DNA of 64,000 nucleotides from Bacteroidota bacterium (lineage in GTDB: Bacteria > Bacteroidota > Bacteroidia > B-17B0 > Aurantibacillaceae): contig JAQZBQ010000002.1 in the NCBI GenBank assembly GCA_029237825.1, positions 1 to 64,000 of the forward strand, read 5' to 3'. The position numbers were made by a program, and so were the translations under genes. The notes under the pieces were generated by a model that worked only from the letters and a program-made list of their open reading frames with translations, made no database searches and was not told the DNA's origin. Within the stretch, counting starts at the first letter, position 1; each line of letters starts with the position of its first letter. This document shows, one piece after another, positions 38,298 to 48,060 of this stretch.

Positions 38298-41200
38298 TTA
38301 TTGGCGGAACAAATTTAAGAAACCTTTTTCAGTCGTTGACTTATTCGCGTGATCGGTATAGTTAATTATGTAAAAATAGGTACCGTCTGATGCGAGGCCC
38401 GACTGGGTTGAGCCGTCCCAGTATCCATTAACGTCATTCCATTCATAAATCTTCAATCCCCAACGGTCAAAAATTGTACAGTTCAGGCTTTTTAAACCCA
38501 TTGATTTGATGTGAAAGAAATCATTTTTGGTGTCGCCGTTAGGAGTGAACACATTGGGAATTACCACAACTGCTTCTTCAATAATAAGAATGCATTTTTC
38601 AACCGAATCGCGACAACCGATCCCATTTGTAGCTACCAGTTGAATGCAGCACGTTCCTGTGTCAGAGGGCGTTGTTGTAACATTGGTTAATGTGGAAACG
38701 CTTCCACAAAGCTTCCAGCCGTATGTGTTGGCGTTGGTACTAGTATTAGTAAGGTTAATTGTTGTTCCAATGGTTACCGCGTCGCCTTCCGGAATGCTGA
38801 AGTTGGCCTCAGGGGAGGCATCCACCTGGATAATATCTGGTAAAGTAAATGTTGAAGAACATCCTATAATATTAGTACAGGTGGCAGTCACTGTATAACT
38901 TCCGCCAGTCAGGTAACAATGATTGGGGTTATTAGTGTTGCCAGTTGTGCCATCCCCAAATACATATTGGATTGAAGAACAGTTACTGCTGGTAATTTCT
39001 GCAAAATTGACACAGACAGGAGCGCACCCACTTGCATTTAGAGCACTTACGGTCAGCGTAGGTGATGGTGCAACTGTCACGGTAACATCTACCGGAGCCG
39101 ATATACAGCTTCCACTGTCCCCTGAGACACTAATAACTGTGTTGCTTATCGCAACCAGGCTATAGGTATTTCCGGAAAGGGAACCCGGATTCCATGTATA
39201 AGAACTTGCACCGGAAACGGTGAGTGTAGTATTCTGACCGGCACATACGGTTGCTGAACTGGCAGACAGTGTTGGTGTTGGGGAAACACTTACTGTGCCC
39301 ACCGCAGAGGCTGTACAACTGCCGTTAGCACCCGTTACCGTATAAGATTCTGTACTTAGTGGACTAACAGTTAAGCTGTTTGCCGTGGAATTTCCTGGTA
39401 GCCAGGTATAAGTGGCAGCTCCGGTGGCAATTAGGGTTGCCATTCCCCCTGCGCAAACAGAAGCATTCGTAACATTTACTGTTGGGGAATTTGCTACCGT
39501 AACGGTTGCAGTCGTAGTTCCAGAGCAGGAACCCGAAGTGCCTGTGACAGTATAAACTTCGGTTGAGCCAGGACTAACATTTAAGGTTGATCCGGTTGCC
39601 CCCGTGTTCCATGTAAAAGACGTTGCTCCACTGACAGAAAGGGTAGCGGTTTCACCCGAACATATGTTAGGACTGTTCACATTTAATGAAATGCCGCTAC
39701 CAATTGTCACAGAAACAGGGGCAGTGGTAAAGCAGTTACCATTTGATCCCGAAACCATTACCGTGGCGTCCGAAACCGGAATGATCGTATAGGTACTTCC
39801 GCTAACATTTCCCGGATTCCAGGTATAGGAAACTGCTCCACTTACCGTTAAGGTGGCTGTTTGGCCTGCGCAGATTGTGGCAGAATTCGCTGTTAATGTC
39901 GGGGTTGAAACAACACTAACGGTGGCTACCGCTGATTGCGTGCAGGCCCCGTTGGCTCCTGTAACCGTGTAATTACTGGTACTAGTTGGCGAAACTACGA
40001 TACTGGATACGGTTTGCGTACCTGGTAGCCAGGTATAACTTGTTGCACCACCTGCTGTTAAGGTAGCTGAATTTCCCGAACAAATGGATGCATTATTTAC
40101 AGTAACTGTGGGTGAAGACAAGACGGTAACCGTTACTGTCTCCAAAGTAGAACAACCGTTGTTTTCGCCGGTTACGGTATACACGGTAAGTGACGTAGGT
40201 GAAACAGAAATGCTTGACGTGGTTTGTCCTGTGCTCCAGGTGTAACTTGCCGCGCCGGAGGCATGAAGTGCCACCGTTTGCGACGGACAAATAGTTTGAC
40301 TGCCAGCCGTTAGAGATGGAGATGCAATTACAGTAATTGTGCTTATTAACTGGCTTGTACAATTTGCATTTGCCCCCGTAACGGTCATACTTGTTGTAGA
40401 GGAGGGATTTACTGTAAAAGTAGAACCCGTAAGGTTTCCAGGGTTCCAGGTGAAACTTGATGCGCCGCTCGCTGTTAAAGTGGCAGTTTGGCCCGAACAA
40501 ACCGTTGGTGAAGTTGCAGTTAGTGTTGGTGTATTATTAACGAATACTGCTGTTGTTACACTGCTGCTGCATGTTCCGTTTGCACCGGTAACTGTATAAG
40601 TTGTATTTGAAAGAGGATTTGTTGTGAACGTACTTCCTGTGAAATTCCCCGGACTCCATGTGTAAGAGGCTGCCCCCGTTGCAACGAGTGTGGCTGTGTT
40701 TCCCGAACATACGGTTGTACCTGGAACAGAGAGCGTTGGTGTGTTGTTAACTAACACCTGCACTGTTTGGCTTCCCACACAGGAGTTAGCGTTGCCATTT
40801 ATAGTATATACCGTAGTAGATGCAGGTGAAACGGAAAGCGTATTTGAAGTAGGCGAACCAGGAACATTCCATGTATAGGATGTGGCAGTTGTGGTTACAG
40901 TAAGCAGAGCGTTTTGTCCGGCACATATCGTAGGATTATTGATTGCAAACGACGGTCCGGTAGTAACTGTAATAATAATTGGTAACCTGTAAATTCCAGG
41001 GCAAGATCCGGCATAAACCGCAAAGGTGCCGGCCGATGAAAATGGTGGCGTAACGTAAACTGTGCCGCTGGCCACGGCTGCAGTATTCAATGCATTATAC
41101 CACTGGATCGATGCCGATGGGTTAGTGGAGCTTGCAGTTAATGTGGCGGATTGATTTGTGCAGATCGTTTGATTGGCAGATGCAGAAAGAGAGTACGAAG

Positions 41201-42773
41201 GGGAAATTAATTGGTTTTTAGTTCCGGCGTCGCCTGAAGTAGCTCCGTTCATAGGAAATTCCGTATCAAAAGCTGAAGCATTTGTCGTACCATTTGATCC
41301 GCCATTTACATTTTGTGTAAAGCCTGCATTAGTAGCGGCAATATAGCCTCCACTTCCACCGCCACCAGGGCCCTGGCCTTCACTGTTTGAGGTACCAGAT
41401 TTTACCTGGTTCCCGCCGCTTCCTCCATTTGCATTAATTGTTACACCCGAAATTAATCCAGAACTTTTTAAAATAATTGTTCCGCCAGCACCCGCGCCTC
41501 CGGCTCCGTCGATTCCCTGAGTTGGGTTTGAGAAATTACTGTTCCCAAATGCATTGATCCCGTTCGCTCCGTTCGCATTTATGGCCCCTGCACCAGAAAT
41601 TGTTCCGTAATTTAATAAGTAAATTAATCCACCTCCTGAACCACCATTTCCGGCATTGGTACCATTCGATTGACTTCCGCTCAAATGGCCCGCACCGCCG
41701 CCACCTCCCATGAAGATTTTACCGGTTGAGTAATCCAGTGGCCTGCCACCATATCCTCCGGCACTTAACCGTTTGAAACTTCCCCATCGTGTATCGTTTG
41801 GCCCAACTGAATTAATACTTGCCGTTGTCGTAGTAGATGTTCCGTAGCCGCCTTTACCGCCTCCGCTTGATACTACTGCCGATCTTCCAGGCCATTCCAG
41901 ATCCCAAATAGCGTTGAACCCGGGAGTAGTTATGCCATACCCATTGTATCCATTAATGTTACCACCGTTTCCGCCGCCGCCGCCGCCACAATTATTGGCG
42001 TTCCCGCCGCCGCCGCCATTTCCTGGAGCGCCTTTGCAATATTTTCCAAGCGTATCATGAGTTAACCCGGTGATCCGGTCGCTTCCTATTCCTTCACCTT
42101 TCTCCGAACCGTTTCCGGAGGAATTTAAGGTAGAAAAGGGATAGAAATTATTTCCTCCGGATGATATGGCATTTCCGCCTCTAAATCCTAATCCGGTTGC
42201 ATTTACACTACCGTCAATGATGCTATTGCCATCCACTTCTATGGCCAAAACACCACCCGTTGCACCATTCCATGCCTCCGTCGTTAAAACGCCCGATGGT
42301 GTCACCGTAAAACTACTATAGCGGGGAACACGCACAATCTGGGTTTTTCCCGTGCTTGAATAGGCATTGGTTAAGCCACAGGTTAATTCAATTTGGTTAT
42401 TTGAAATGGTTGATTTCACCTCTGCAAACTCATAATTTCCACATTGCAGGTAATTATAGATACTACCATATGTACTGTCGGGCGCCCACACCGGAACAGG
42501 ACTTAGTTTAATCAGCGCTCCCTGCATCTGGATAATCATAATCAGATCGCCGGGCGTTAATGTGCTTGTAAAACGGGCATTTGTATTTAACCCATTATTA
42601 TTTACGTTAATAATGGTTGAGTTAGCCGCAACAGAATTTGTGAGAGCGGTAAATTCGTTTACAATCGTATTCGCTGTTGTAATGGTTTTAGCCCCGTTTT
42701 TTCCTTTTTGTGCGAAAAGGCCGTTCAGAAAAAGTACGAATAGAACGCCGGTCAATAGTCTGTTTAGTACCAT
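38298..42773 (-). CDS. Giant T9SS-secreted protein with Gly-rich region, ten Ig-like repeats and type B sorting domain
   Basis: 1491 aa. Signal peptide at 1-21 (LLTGVLFVLFLNGLFAQ). Residues about 30-200 are a beta region (TSTLTPGDLIMIIQMQGA), then a Gly/Asn/Ser-rich region (about 215-510) with GGGGGNANNCGGGGGGNGG. From about 530 to 1280 come ten tandem Ig-like modules of 70-80 aa, each with CxGQTATLTASGASSYTWxPG, STTYTVTGANGSC and TVTV; paired cysteines are conserved. Then a PKD-like module (YVFGDGTTGNTNN) and the gliding-motility-associated C-terminal domain (VVIPNVFTPNGDTKNDFF ... YWDGS ... GTYFYIINY), the type B T9SS signal. Probably an adhesin. DNA of the repeats is similar, so copy number may vary. 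Confidence 0.92.
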   Translation of the reverse strand: MVLNRLLTGVLFVLFLNGLFAQKGKNGAKTITTANTIVNEFTALTNSVAANSTIINVNNNGLNTNARFTSTLTPGDLIMIIQMQGALIKLSPVPVWAPDSTYGSIYNYLQCGNYEFAEVKSTISNNQIELTCGLTNAYSSTGKTQIVRVPRYSSFTVTPSGVLTTEAWNGATGGVLAIEVDGNSIIDGSVNATGLGFRGGNAISSGGNNFYPFSTLNSSGNGSEKGEGIGSDRITGLTHDTLGKYCKGAPGNGGGGGNANNCGGGGGGNGGNINGYNGYGITTPGFNAIWDLEWPGRSAVVSSGGGKGGYGTSTTTTASINSVGPNDTRWGSFKRLSAGGYGGRPLDYSTGKIFMGGGGGAGHLSGSQSNGTNAGNGGSGGGLIYLLNYGTISGAGAINANGANGINAFGNSNFSNPTQGIDGAGGAGAGGTIILKSSGLISGVTINANGGSGGNQVKSGTSNSEGQGPGGGGSGGYIAATNAGFTQNVNGGSNGTTNASAFDTEFPMNGATSGDAGTKNQLISPSYSLSASANQTICTNQSATLTASSTNPSASIQWYNALNTAAVASGTVYVTPPFSSAGTFAVYAGSCPGIYRLPIIITVTTGPSFAINNPTICAGQNALLTVTTTATSYTWNVPGSPTSNTLSVSPASTTVYTINGNANSCVGSQTVQVLVNNTPTLSVPGTTVCSGNTATLVATGAASYTWSPGNFTGSTFTTNPLSNTTYTVTGANGTCSSSVTTAVFVNNTPTLTATSPTVCSGQTATLTASGASSFTWNPGNLTGSTFTVNPSSTTSMTVTGANANCTSQLISTITVIASPSLTAGSQTICPSQTVALHASGAASYTWSTGQTTSSISVSPTSLTVYTVTGENNGCSTLETVTVTVLSSPTVTVNNASICSGNSATLTAGGATSYTWLPGTQTVSSIVVSPTSTSNYTVTGANGACTQSAVATVSVVSTPTLTANSATICAGQTATLTVSGAVSYTWNPGNVSGSTYTIIPVSDATVMVSGSNGNCFTTAPVSVTIGSGISLNVNSPNICSGETATLSVSGATSFTWNTGATGSTLNVSPGSTEVYTVTGTSGSCSGTTTATVTVANSPTVNVTNASVCAGGMATLIATGAATYTWLPGNSTANSLTVSPLSTESYTVTGANGSCTASAVGTVSVSPTPTLSASSATVCAGQNTTLTVSGASSYTWNPGSLSGNTYSLVAISNTVISVSGDSGSCISAPVDVTVTVAPSPTLTVSALNASGCAPVCVNFAEITSSNCSSIQYVFGDGTTGNTNNPNHCYLTGGSYTVTATCTNIIGCSSTFTLPDIIQVDASPEANFSIPEGDAVTIGTTINLTNTSTNANTYGWKLCGSVSTLTNVTTTPSDTGTCCIQLVATNGIGCRDSVEKCILIIEEAVVVIPNVFTPNGDTKNDFFHIKSMGLKSLNCTIFDRWGLKIYEWNDVNGYWDGSTQSGLASDGTYFYIINYTDHANKSTTEKGFLNLFRQ

Positions 42774-42827
42774 TTGCTTGTTTAAAAATGAGTATCAAAT
42801 ATAGCAAATTAAGCCCTGAAAGGAAAA

Positions 42828-44081
42828 CTACTTAAATTCTCCAAAAAGTATCGATCGGTATTCACTGTAGTTAAAAGGCTCTGAGCTAAACAAACAAGTA
42901 TCGTAACTGAACATGAATTTAATATTGATGAGACTGCATACGATAAGGGATCCCAGAATCAGTCGACTCGTTTTTTCTTTGCCCATGAATAACGGAATAA
43001 ATAAAAATGGGGCAATATCATTGATGGCACGATGACCGAAGCCACAGCCAAGTGACAAACTCCACCACGATGCGTAAATGATCAGGTAAATTAAAAAAAG
43101 CCCCAATCCAAATTTGGAGAGGAGATCCCTTTTCTTTATCAGAAAAAAGAGTATTACGATTAGGATTGGATAATATAAAAGTAATCCGTTATCTGAACCC
43201 ATTAATAATGTTATGATTCGCTCCCAGGAAGGAAAAATAAAGGGTTCGTTTTGATAGGAGTTTGTTATATAGCTTCCAAATGCATAGTGGTAATACATGA
43301 GCTGTGGCAATACACCAATAAATGTCAGCAGGGCTGCTATTAAGATAAATCGAGGACTACGTACATAGGATCGTACTTCCGTGTTGCATGAAAAATAAAA
43401 ATACAGTAAGGCTGGTAACAAAAAAACGATGTTAATTGGTCGTATGATCGTATAAAGAACCGCGAGTGCAGCAATCCATACTAAGGGTTTCCTGTAATTT
43501 ATTTCTGTAATACCGAGAGCTAAATACACGATTGCGGTAAGGCATACAAATGAATAAATGTGTGACATTCCCGTATCAAAAATGCCATAGTAGAATATTC
43601 CAGTACTTAGCACAATCCCCAACGATAAAATGAAAGCGTCTATACCGGATTTAAATTTTCGAATTGTGAAAAATAGAAAAAAGAGCCCTACACTCAGGTA
43701 AAAGCTGCCGGCAATATTGATGGATTTTTGGTATAGAAACGAGTACCCATCTTTCCCAGAACTTATCGCATGAGCAAGAAGCCAGAACGGACTCTGGAAC
43801 AAAGATACACCATAGGGATATTTGGTTATTATTTTTCCCGATAATGAATCGGCTTGAAATCCATGACCTGTTTTAACTTCGATGAGAGCAGGAAACTTCC
43901 GGGCATCAAAATCATAAATAAGCGATGCTGGCAAATACACGTTATAACCTGCTTTGTCGGCCCATAATTCTGAATGGTAAGAAAATGGTTTAGCAACGGA
44001 GTGGCGGTTTAAAGAAATAAAACTAAAAATGCCAAACACACATATGAATGCGAATAAGATCTTTAAATTCTTCGTCTGCAT
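42828..44081 (-). CDS. Polytopic membrane protein, possible GT-C-type glycosyltransferase
   Basis: 417 aa with about ten transmembrane segments, starting MQTKNLKILFAFICVFGIFSF. A loop after the first helix (HSELWADKAGYNVYLPASLIYDF) has a D-A-x-Y pattern reminiscent of GT-C family enzymes such as mannosyltransferases, with acidic residues facing the periplasm. I do not recognise a specific family, so the enzyme role is inference. It starts 11 bp after the DUF423 stop and closes the DUF4476 - DUF423 - membrane protein operon. Confidence 0.75.
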   Translation of the reverse strand: MQTKNLKILFAFICVFGIFSFISLNRHSVAKPFSYHSELWADKAGYNVYLPASLIYDFDARKFPALIEVKTGHGFQADSLSGKIITKYPYGVSLFQSPFWLLAHAISSGKDGYSFLYQKSINIAGSFYLSVGLFFLFFTIRKFKSGIDAFILSLGIVLSTGIFYYGIFDTGMSHIYSFVCLTAIVYLALGITEINYRKPLVWIAALAVLYTIIRPINIVFLLPALLYFYFSCNTEVRSYVRSPRFILIAALLTFIGVLPQLMYYHYAFGSYITNSYQNEPFIFPSWERIITLLMGSDNGLLLYYPILIVILFFLIKKRDLLSKFGLGLFLIYLIIYASWWSLSLGCGFGHRAINDIAPFLFIPLFMGKEKTSRLILGSLIVCSLINIKFMFSYDTCLFSSEPFNYSEYRSILFGEFK

Positions 44082-44092
44082 TCTGTTTACAT

Positions 44093-44509
44093 TTAATGAG
44101 ATGTATTACGTTTTTGAAACCCGATTAAGGCAATGAATACCCATCCGGCTACAAAAAACAAACCACCAATAGGGGTAACCGGACCTAGAATCTTTAACCA
44201 GTCGGCGCCCAGCAAATGGCGTGTGCATAAAAAATATAAGGAGCCGGAAAATAAAATTATTCCGATTAAGAAGCAGTTGAAAGCCCACGAAATAAATTTA
44301 TTATTAGAATGCTGCGAAAATAAGAATAAGCCAAACATTGAGACTACATGGTAAATCTGATAACGCACCGCCGTATCAAATCCGTTTAAGAGATCAGTTG
44401 TAATAAGCCCGGAACTGAGTTTCCCTTTTAAAAAGTGGGCTCCTAAAGCGCCAAGTGCAACAGCAAGAGCTCCTAGTAATCCTATTGGTATTAATTTATG
44501 AAGTTTCAT
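44093..44509 (-). CDS. DUF423 family membrane protein
   Basis: 138 aa with four transmembrane helices. The family motif is LGALAVALGALGAHFLKGKL at the N-terminus, followed by FDTAVRYQIYHVVSMFGLFLF, FLIGIILFSGSLYFLC and GPVTPIGGLFFVAGW, which identify DUF423 (YgdD-like), a family of unknown function. Its ATG overlaps the stop of the DUF4476 gene by 4 nt, so the two are co-translated. Confidence 0.9.
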   Translation of the reverse strand: MKLHKLIPIGLLGALAVALGALGAHFLKGKLSSGLITTDLLNGFDTAVRYQIYHVVSMFGLFLFSQHSNNKFISWAFNCFLIGIILFSGSLYFLCTRHLLGADWLKILGPVTPIGGLFFVAGWVFIALIGFQKRNTSH

Positions 44510-45609
44510 TTTTGTTGTGAGATAAATTTTAAATACTCTGTTTTTGATTCGGCGAATTGGAACTCTTCAGCTAAGGTTTCTGTGTTTTCTTTATCGGTTA
44601 ACACATAGAATGCTGATTTAAAAAATTCTATTTTTTCACGATCGTGAACAATTAATTCACCTAATTTTTTTACTTGATTAGTGGATAGACATACGTTAAC
44701 CATTATTTTTTTTGCTAAAGCTATTTTTTCATTCTCGTATGGGGTATTTTTAATTCGTGTATAAATTTCTTCCAGCTTATTAGAATTAACCGGGTCTTTG
44801 CATTGAAGTTTTTTCTGTTTTTCAATATTCTCCTGGTCATTCAGAAATGAGGTAAACGACTCTTTCATTGCTGCGTAACGAAATAAATTCAAAAGGATGC
44901 GAATATTTTCTTTGTCAGTAATATGGGCATACGATTTTTTTGCAGAATTTAGTTTATCCATATCATTCGATACAGCCTCCAATAGTGTTTTTACCTGAAG
45001 AACCGTAAAGCAGTTATTATCAAGGATACTATTCAGATATCGGTATGAAGTTTCCTTATCATTAACTTTTTCCATCAATGTGAGGGCATATTTCATCTCT
45101 TTATCCGATAATCCAACTTCGCAGGCAGAGGTTGCTTCGTTATAATTATCGAAAAACTGAGGTTTGTTATTTACTGCGCGGTATAGATTACCATAAAGGT
45201 TGTTGTCAATCAGGGGGATGGTTTCTTTCGGAGCCTCTGGAACAGGAGGCCTTTCAGGGCCTGACCGTTCGGATACACTCACAAATTTTAAATAAAGTCG
45301 TCCCTTTTTTTCAATAAGAGCGTAGGTGAATTCTTTGTCGGCATATTTTGGATTTGCTATCACCTGTATGGAATCCGTAAGTTTTAGCTCATTTCCATTT
45401 ATGGGCATACTAATTTGAACAGTATTCCATCCCTGAGCCAATTGAAAAGCTTTTACATTCGATTGAAGTGTTTTATTTACCGGGTCGCTATTCAAAGACA
45501 GGAAAAATGGCTGACCTGATTCGCTGATTACCACCAGTGAATTTGTTTGCGATGTAATACAAAACCAACAATGAAGTAAATAAAAAGTGATAAGGTTTTT
45601 TGAGCCCAT
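44506..45609 (-). CDS. DUF4476 domain protein
   Basis: 367 aa from ATG 45609 (MGSKNLITFYLLHCWF, a signal-like N-terminus); an ATG six codons upstream at 45627 gives a poorer signal. The first 130 residues are a beta domain common to the family (VVISESGQPFFLSLNSDPVN, LKLTDSIQVIANPKYADK). Two DUF4476 helical units follow, about 160-260 and 265-365, each with EKIxLAKxxxxxxCLSTxQVKxL-type and LLNLFRYAAMKESF-type patterns. It is secreted and of unknown function. It is divergent from the saccharopine-dehydrogenase-like gene with only 53 bp between starts. Confidence 0.8.
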   Translation of the reverse strand: MGSKNLITFYLLHCWFCITSQTNSLVVISESGQPFFLSLNSDPVNKTLQSNVKAFQLAQGWNTVQISMPINGNELKLTDSIQVIANPKYADKEFTYALIEKKGRLYLKFVSVSERSGPERPPVPEAPKETIPLIDNNLYGNLYRAVNNKPQFFDNYNEATSACEVGLSDKEMKYALTLMEKVNDKETSYRYLNSILDNNCFTVLQVKTLLEAVSNDMDKLNSAKKSYAHITDKENIRILLNLFRYAAMKESFTSFLNDQENIEKQKKLQCKDPVNSNKLEEIYTRIKNTPYENEKIALAKKIMVNVCLSTNQVKKLGELIVHDREKIEFFKSAFYVLTDKENTETLAEEFQFAESKTEYLKFISQQK

Positions 45610-45636
45610 ATTATCTGTTCTATACAAATTTAAGGT

Positions 45637-45644
45637 TATTTTTG
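45637..45644 (+). promoter_or_regulatory. Candidate -7 box TATTTTTG
   Basis: An exact TAnnTTTG match 18 nt before the ATG at 45663. It excludes the upstream ATG at 45600 as start of the dehydrogenase-like gene. Confidence 0.45.
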
Positions 45645-45662
45645 TCGGAGAAATTTTATTTT

Positions 45663-46994
45663 ATGAGCAAAATCTTAGTTATTGGAGCAGGTCGCTCTTC
45701 ATCCAGTTTGATCGATTACTTATTAAATCATGCGAAGACCTATCATTGGTTTATCACGATCGCAGATACAAATAAAGAAGCTGTTGAATTGAAAGTTAAG
45801 GAATATCAGGATGTGGCAGAGGCCGTAAGTTTTGATGTTCATAACGAGACGTTGAGAGAAACGCTGATTCAAAAATCAGATTTTGTAGTATCAATGTTAC
45901 CTGCTTTCATGCATGGTGAAGTTGCCCGGGATTGTGTGCGTTTAGGAAAACACCTTGCAACAGCAAGTTATGTGAGCCAGGAAATGAAGGATCTGGACAA
46001 GGAAGCAAAAGAAAAGAAGTTGCTTTTATTAAACGAATGCGGTTTAGATCCTGGTATTGACCACGCGTCTGCAATGAAAATCATCCATGAAATTCAGGAT
46101 AAAGGAGGTAACGTTACCGGTTTCAAATCGTTTTGTGGCGGATTGGTGGCACCCGAAAGTAATGATAATCCGTGGGGCTATAAATTTAGCTGGAATCCCC
46201 GGAATGTGATTCTTGCGGGGCAAGGAACCGCACAGTTTATAGAGAATGGAAAATTAAAATTCATTCCATATAACCGAATTTATACGCAAACAGAAACTAT
46301 AGAAGTTGATGGATACGGAGCTTTTGATGCGTATGCTAACCGCGATAGCATTAGTTATAAAATACCTTATGGTTTAAATGATGCACGCACGATGTTACGT
46401 GGAACGTTACGTATGCCTGGCTATTGTAAAGCGTGGAACGTATTTGTTAAATTAGGTCTGACTGACGATACGTATAAAATCAAAAATTCAGATTCATTAA
46501 CTTACACGGATTTAATAGAATCATTTCTCCCAGAGGGAAATATATCGGTCAAGGAAAAACTGATAGCATTTATGGGGGCTGATATTGATGCAGAAGTTTT
46601 AGAGAAGTTGGAATATCTGGAACTGTTTTCACACAGGAGGATGAAATTAAAGGAAGGTTCGCCTGCTGAATTATTACAAAATTTGTTAGAAGAGAAATGG
46701 TTGTTAAAAGCGGGGGATAAAGATATGATTGTCATGCAGCATCAGTTTGAGTACGAATTAAACGGCATGACAAAAAAATTGAAATCGTCATTAGTGGTAA
46801 TTGGTGATGACGAGGTGCATACAGCCATGGCGAAAACAGTAGGCTTGCCCCTGGCTATTACGATTAAAAATTTTCTTACCGGAAAGTTTAAATCCTATGG
46901 TGTTCAGATTCCGATTTCGAGGGAAATTTACGAGCCGATGTTACAGGAACTGGAGCAATTGGGAATTTGTTTTCAGGAATCAGAGCAGGGCTAA
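45663..46994 (+). CDS. Saccharopine dehydrogenase-like protein
   Basis: 443 aa from ATG 45663 (MSKILVIGAGRSSSSLIDYL); the ATG 21 codons earlier lies upstream of the -7 box. The N-terminal Rossmann fold (GAGRSSSS) is followed by SMLPAFMHGEVARDCVRLGKHLATASYV and NECGLDPGIDHASAMKII, which match saccharopine dehydrogenase (glutamate-forming, LYS9-type). Such enzymes interconvert saccharopine with aminoadipate semialdehyde and glutamate in lysine metabolism. The length fits. Bacteroidota normally make lysine by the diaminopimelate route, so a catabolic or different role is possible. No lysine genes are nearby. Confidence 0.88.
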   Translation: MSKILVIGAGRSSSSLIDYLLNHAKTYHWFITIADTNKEAVELKVKEYQDVAEAVSFDVHNETLRETLIQKSDFVVSMLPAFMHGEVARDCVRLGKHLATASYVSQEMKDLDKEAKEKKLLLLNECGLDPGIDHASAMKIIHEIQDKGGNVTGFKSFCGGLVAPESNDNPWGYKFSWNPRNVILAGQGTAQFIENGKLKFIPYNRIYTQTETIEVDGYGAFDAYANRDSISYKIPYGLNDARTMLRGTLRMPGYCKAWNVFVKLGLTDDTYKIKNSDSLTYTDLIESFLPEGNISVKEKLIAFMGADIDAEVLEKLEYLELFSHRRMKLKEGSPAELLQNLLEEKWLLKAGDKDMIVMQHQFEYELNGMTKKLKSSLVVIGDDEVHTAMAKTVGLPLAITIKNFLTGKFKSYGVQIPISREIYEPMLQELEQLGICFQESEQG

Positions 46995-47055
46995 AGATGT
47001 TGTAAATTTTACAATCATATCATGTTTAGGTGGTATAAAGCTTAGTTTAATTACT

Positions 47056-47063
47056 TATTTTTG
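47056..47063 (+). promoter_or_regulatory. Candidate -7 box TATTTTTG
   Basis: An exact TAnnTTTG match 23 nt before the ATG at 47087 of the T9SS cargo gene, in the gap after the dehydrogenase-like gene. Confidence 0.45.
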
Positions 47064-47086
47064 TCTAAACCCTAAAACAATACAAG

Positions 47087-48007
47087 ATGATAAAAAATTT
47101 ACTTATTGGTGCCCTTATGTTTTCCGGCGTTTGCTTAAACGCACAAACAACTCAAACATTTACTGCAACTTTTGATTTTGCAGCAACAACTTCAGTAACT
47201 GGTACAACTGATCCAACGCCCCTTCCAATGGTTACGGGGTTAACGTTTACACCATTCACAGCGGTTGGAACACCCTCTGCTAATCCAAATGCAACAGGAA
47301 GATTTTCTTTTGTGGGTTGGCCGCTTGGAGCAACGCCTTCCGTGGACACTTATTCAACAATGACGGGATCCATTAATACAGGTGAATATTACGAAGTGAC
47401 TTTAACGCCTCAGTCAGGATTCACTTTAGGGTTAAATTCAATAGGATTTACAGTTCAACGTTCAGGAGCTGGTATCCGCAGCTATGCCGTAAGAACCAGT
47501 GTAGATGGTTTTGCAATGAATCTTCCTGCATCTGTTACAACTAATACTAATTTATCGGTTGTTGGTTCAAACGAATTTTTCTGGAATTTTGACGCAACAA
47601 CTTCCGCACAGAATGGAAGCACTATTAATTTGTTTGGTGCAACCACAACTTCGTCTGTGTCATTCCGTTTTTATGGATGGAACGCGGAACAGTCAGGTGG
47701 AACATTTAGCATTGACAATGTTGTTTTTAATGGCTTTATGAGTTCCATGACTACAGGAATTAAACATTTTAGTACAGAAGGGTTAATGATTTATCCTAAC
47801 CCAAATAATGGAATTTTTACTGTAAATGCCCCGTCATTTCCTTCAATCGTAAATGCCTTTGATGTTAACGGGAAACTTGTAGCGAGTCAAACCCTTTCGT
47901 CAAAAGAAAATGTGATAGATTTTTCAAATTTATCGAATGGTGTTTACCATATAACTATTTCCACAGGTGTTAACACACTTAATCAAAAGTTAGTCATCAG
48001 TAAATAA
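47087..48007 (+). CDS. T9SS type A sorting-domain protein
   Basis: 306 aa. Signal peptide at 1-19 (LLIGALMFSGVCLNAQ); a beta-sandwich body (about 22-215) rich in Thr, Ser and Gly with VSFRFYGWNAEQSGGTFSIDNV near its end, the style of cleaved-adhesin/carbohydrate-binding jelly rolls; and a C-terminal type A sorting domain (MIYPNPNNGIFTVNAP ... GVYHITISTG ... LVISK) recognised by the T9SS. It is secreted and surface-attached. No catalytic motif is seen. A strong terminator follows. Confidence 0.9.
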   Translation: MIKNLLIGALMFSGVCLNAQTTQTFTATFDFAATTSVTGTTDPTPLPMVTGLTFTPFTAVGTPSANPNATGRFSFVGWPLGATPSVDTYSTMTGSINTGEYYEVTLTPQSGFTLGLNSIGFTVQRSGAGIRSYAVRTSVDGFAMNLPASVTTNTNLSVVGSNEFFWNFDATTSAQNGSTINLFGATTTSSVSFRFYGWNAEQSGGTFSIDNVVFNGFMSSMTTGIKHFSTEGLMIYPNPNNGIFTVNAPSFPSIVNAFDVNGKLVASQTLSSKENVIDFSNLSNGVYHITISTGVNTLNQKLVISK

Positions 48008-48029
48008 TTTTTGATAGCTAAATTCTGAT

Positions 48030-48060
48030 GAAGGCTTTGTGAAAACAAAGCCTTCTTTAT
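48030..48060 (+). terminator. Intrinsic terminator between convergent genes
   Basis: GAAGGCTTTG, short loop TGAAAA, CAAAGCCTTC, then TTTATTTT: a 10-bp perfect stem 23 bp after the T9SS cargo stop. It touches the ruvX stop codon on the other strand. Confidence 0.85.

Noticed and set aside
40093-40500. 135-aa same-strand, other-frame ORF in the 1491-aa gene
   Set aside because: It is a shadow of the Thr/Ser-rich repeats, lying wholly within a well-supported gene.
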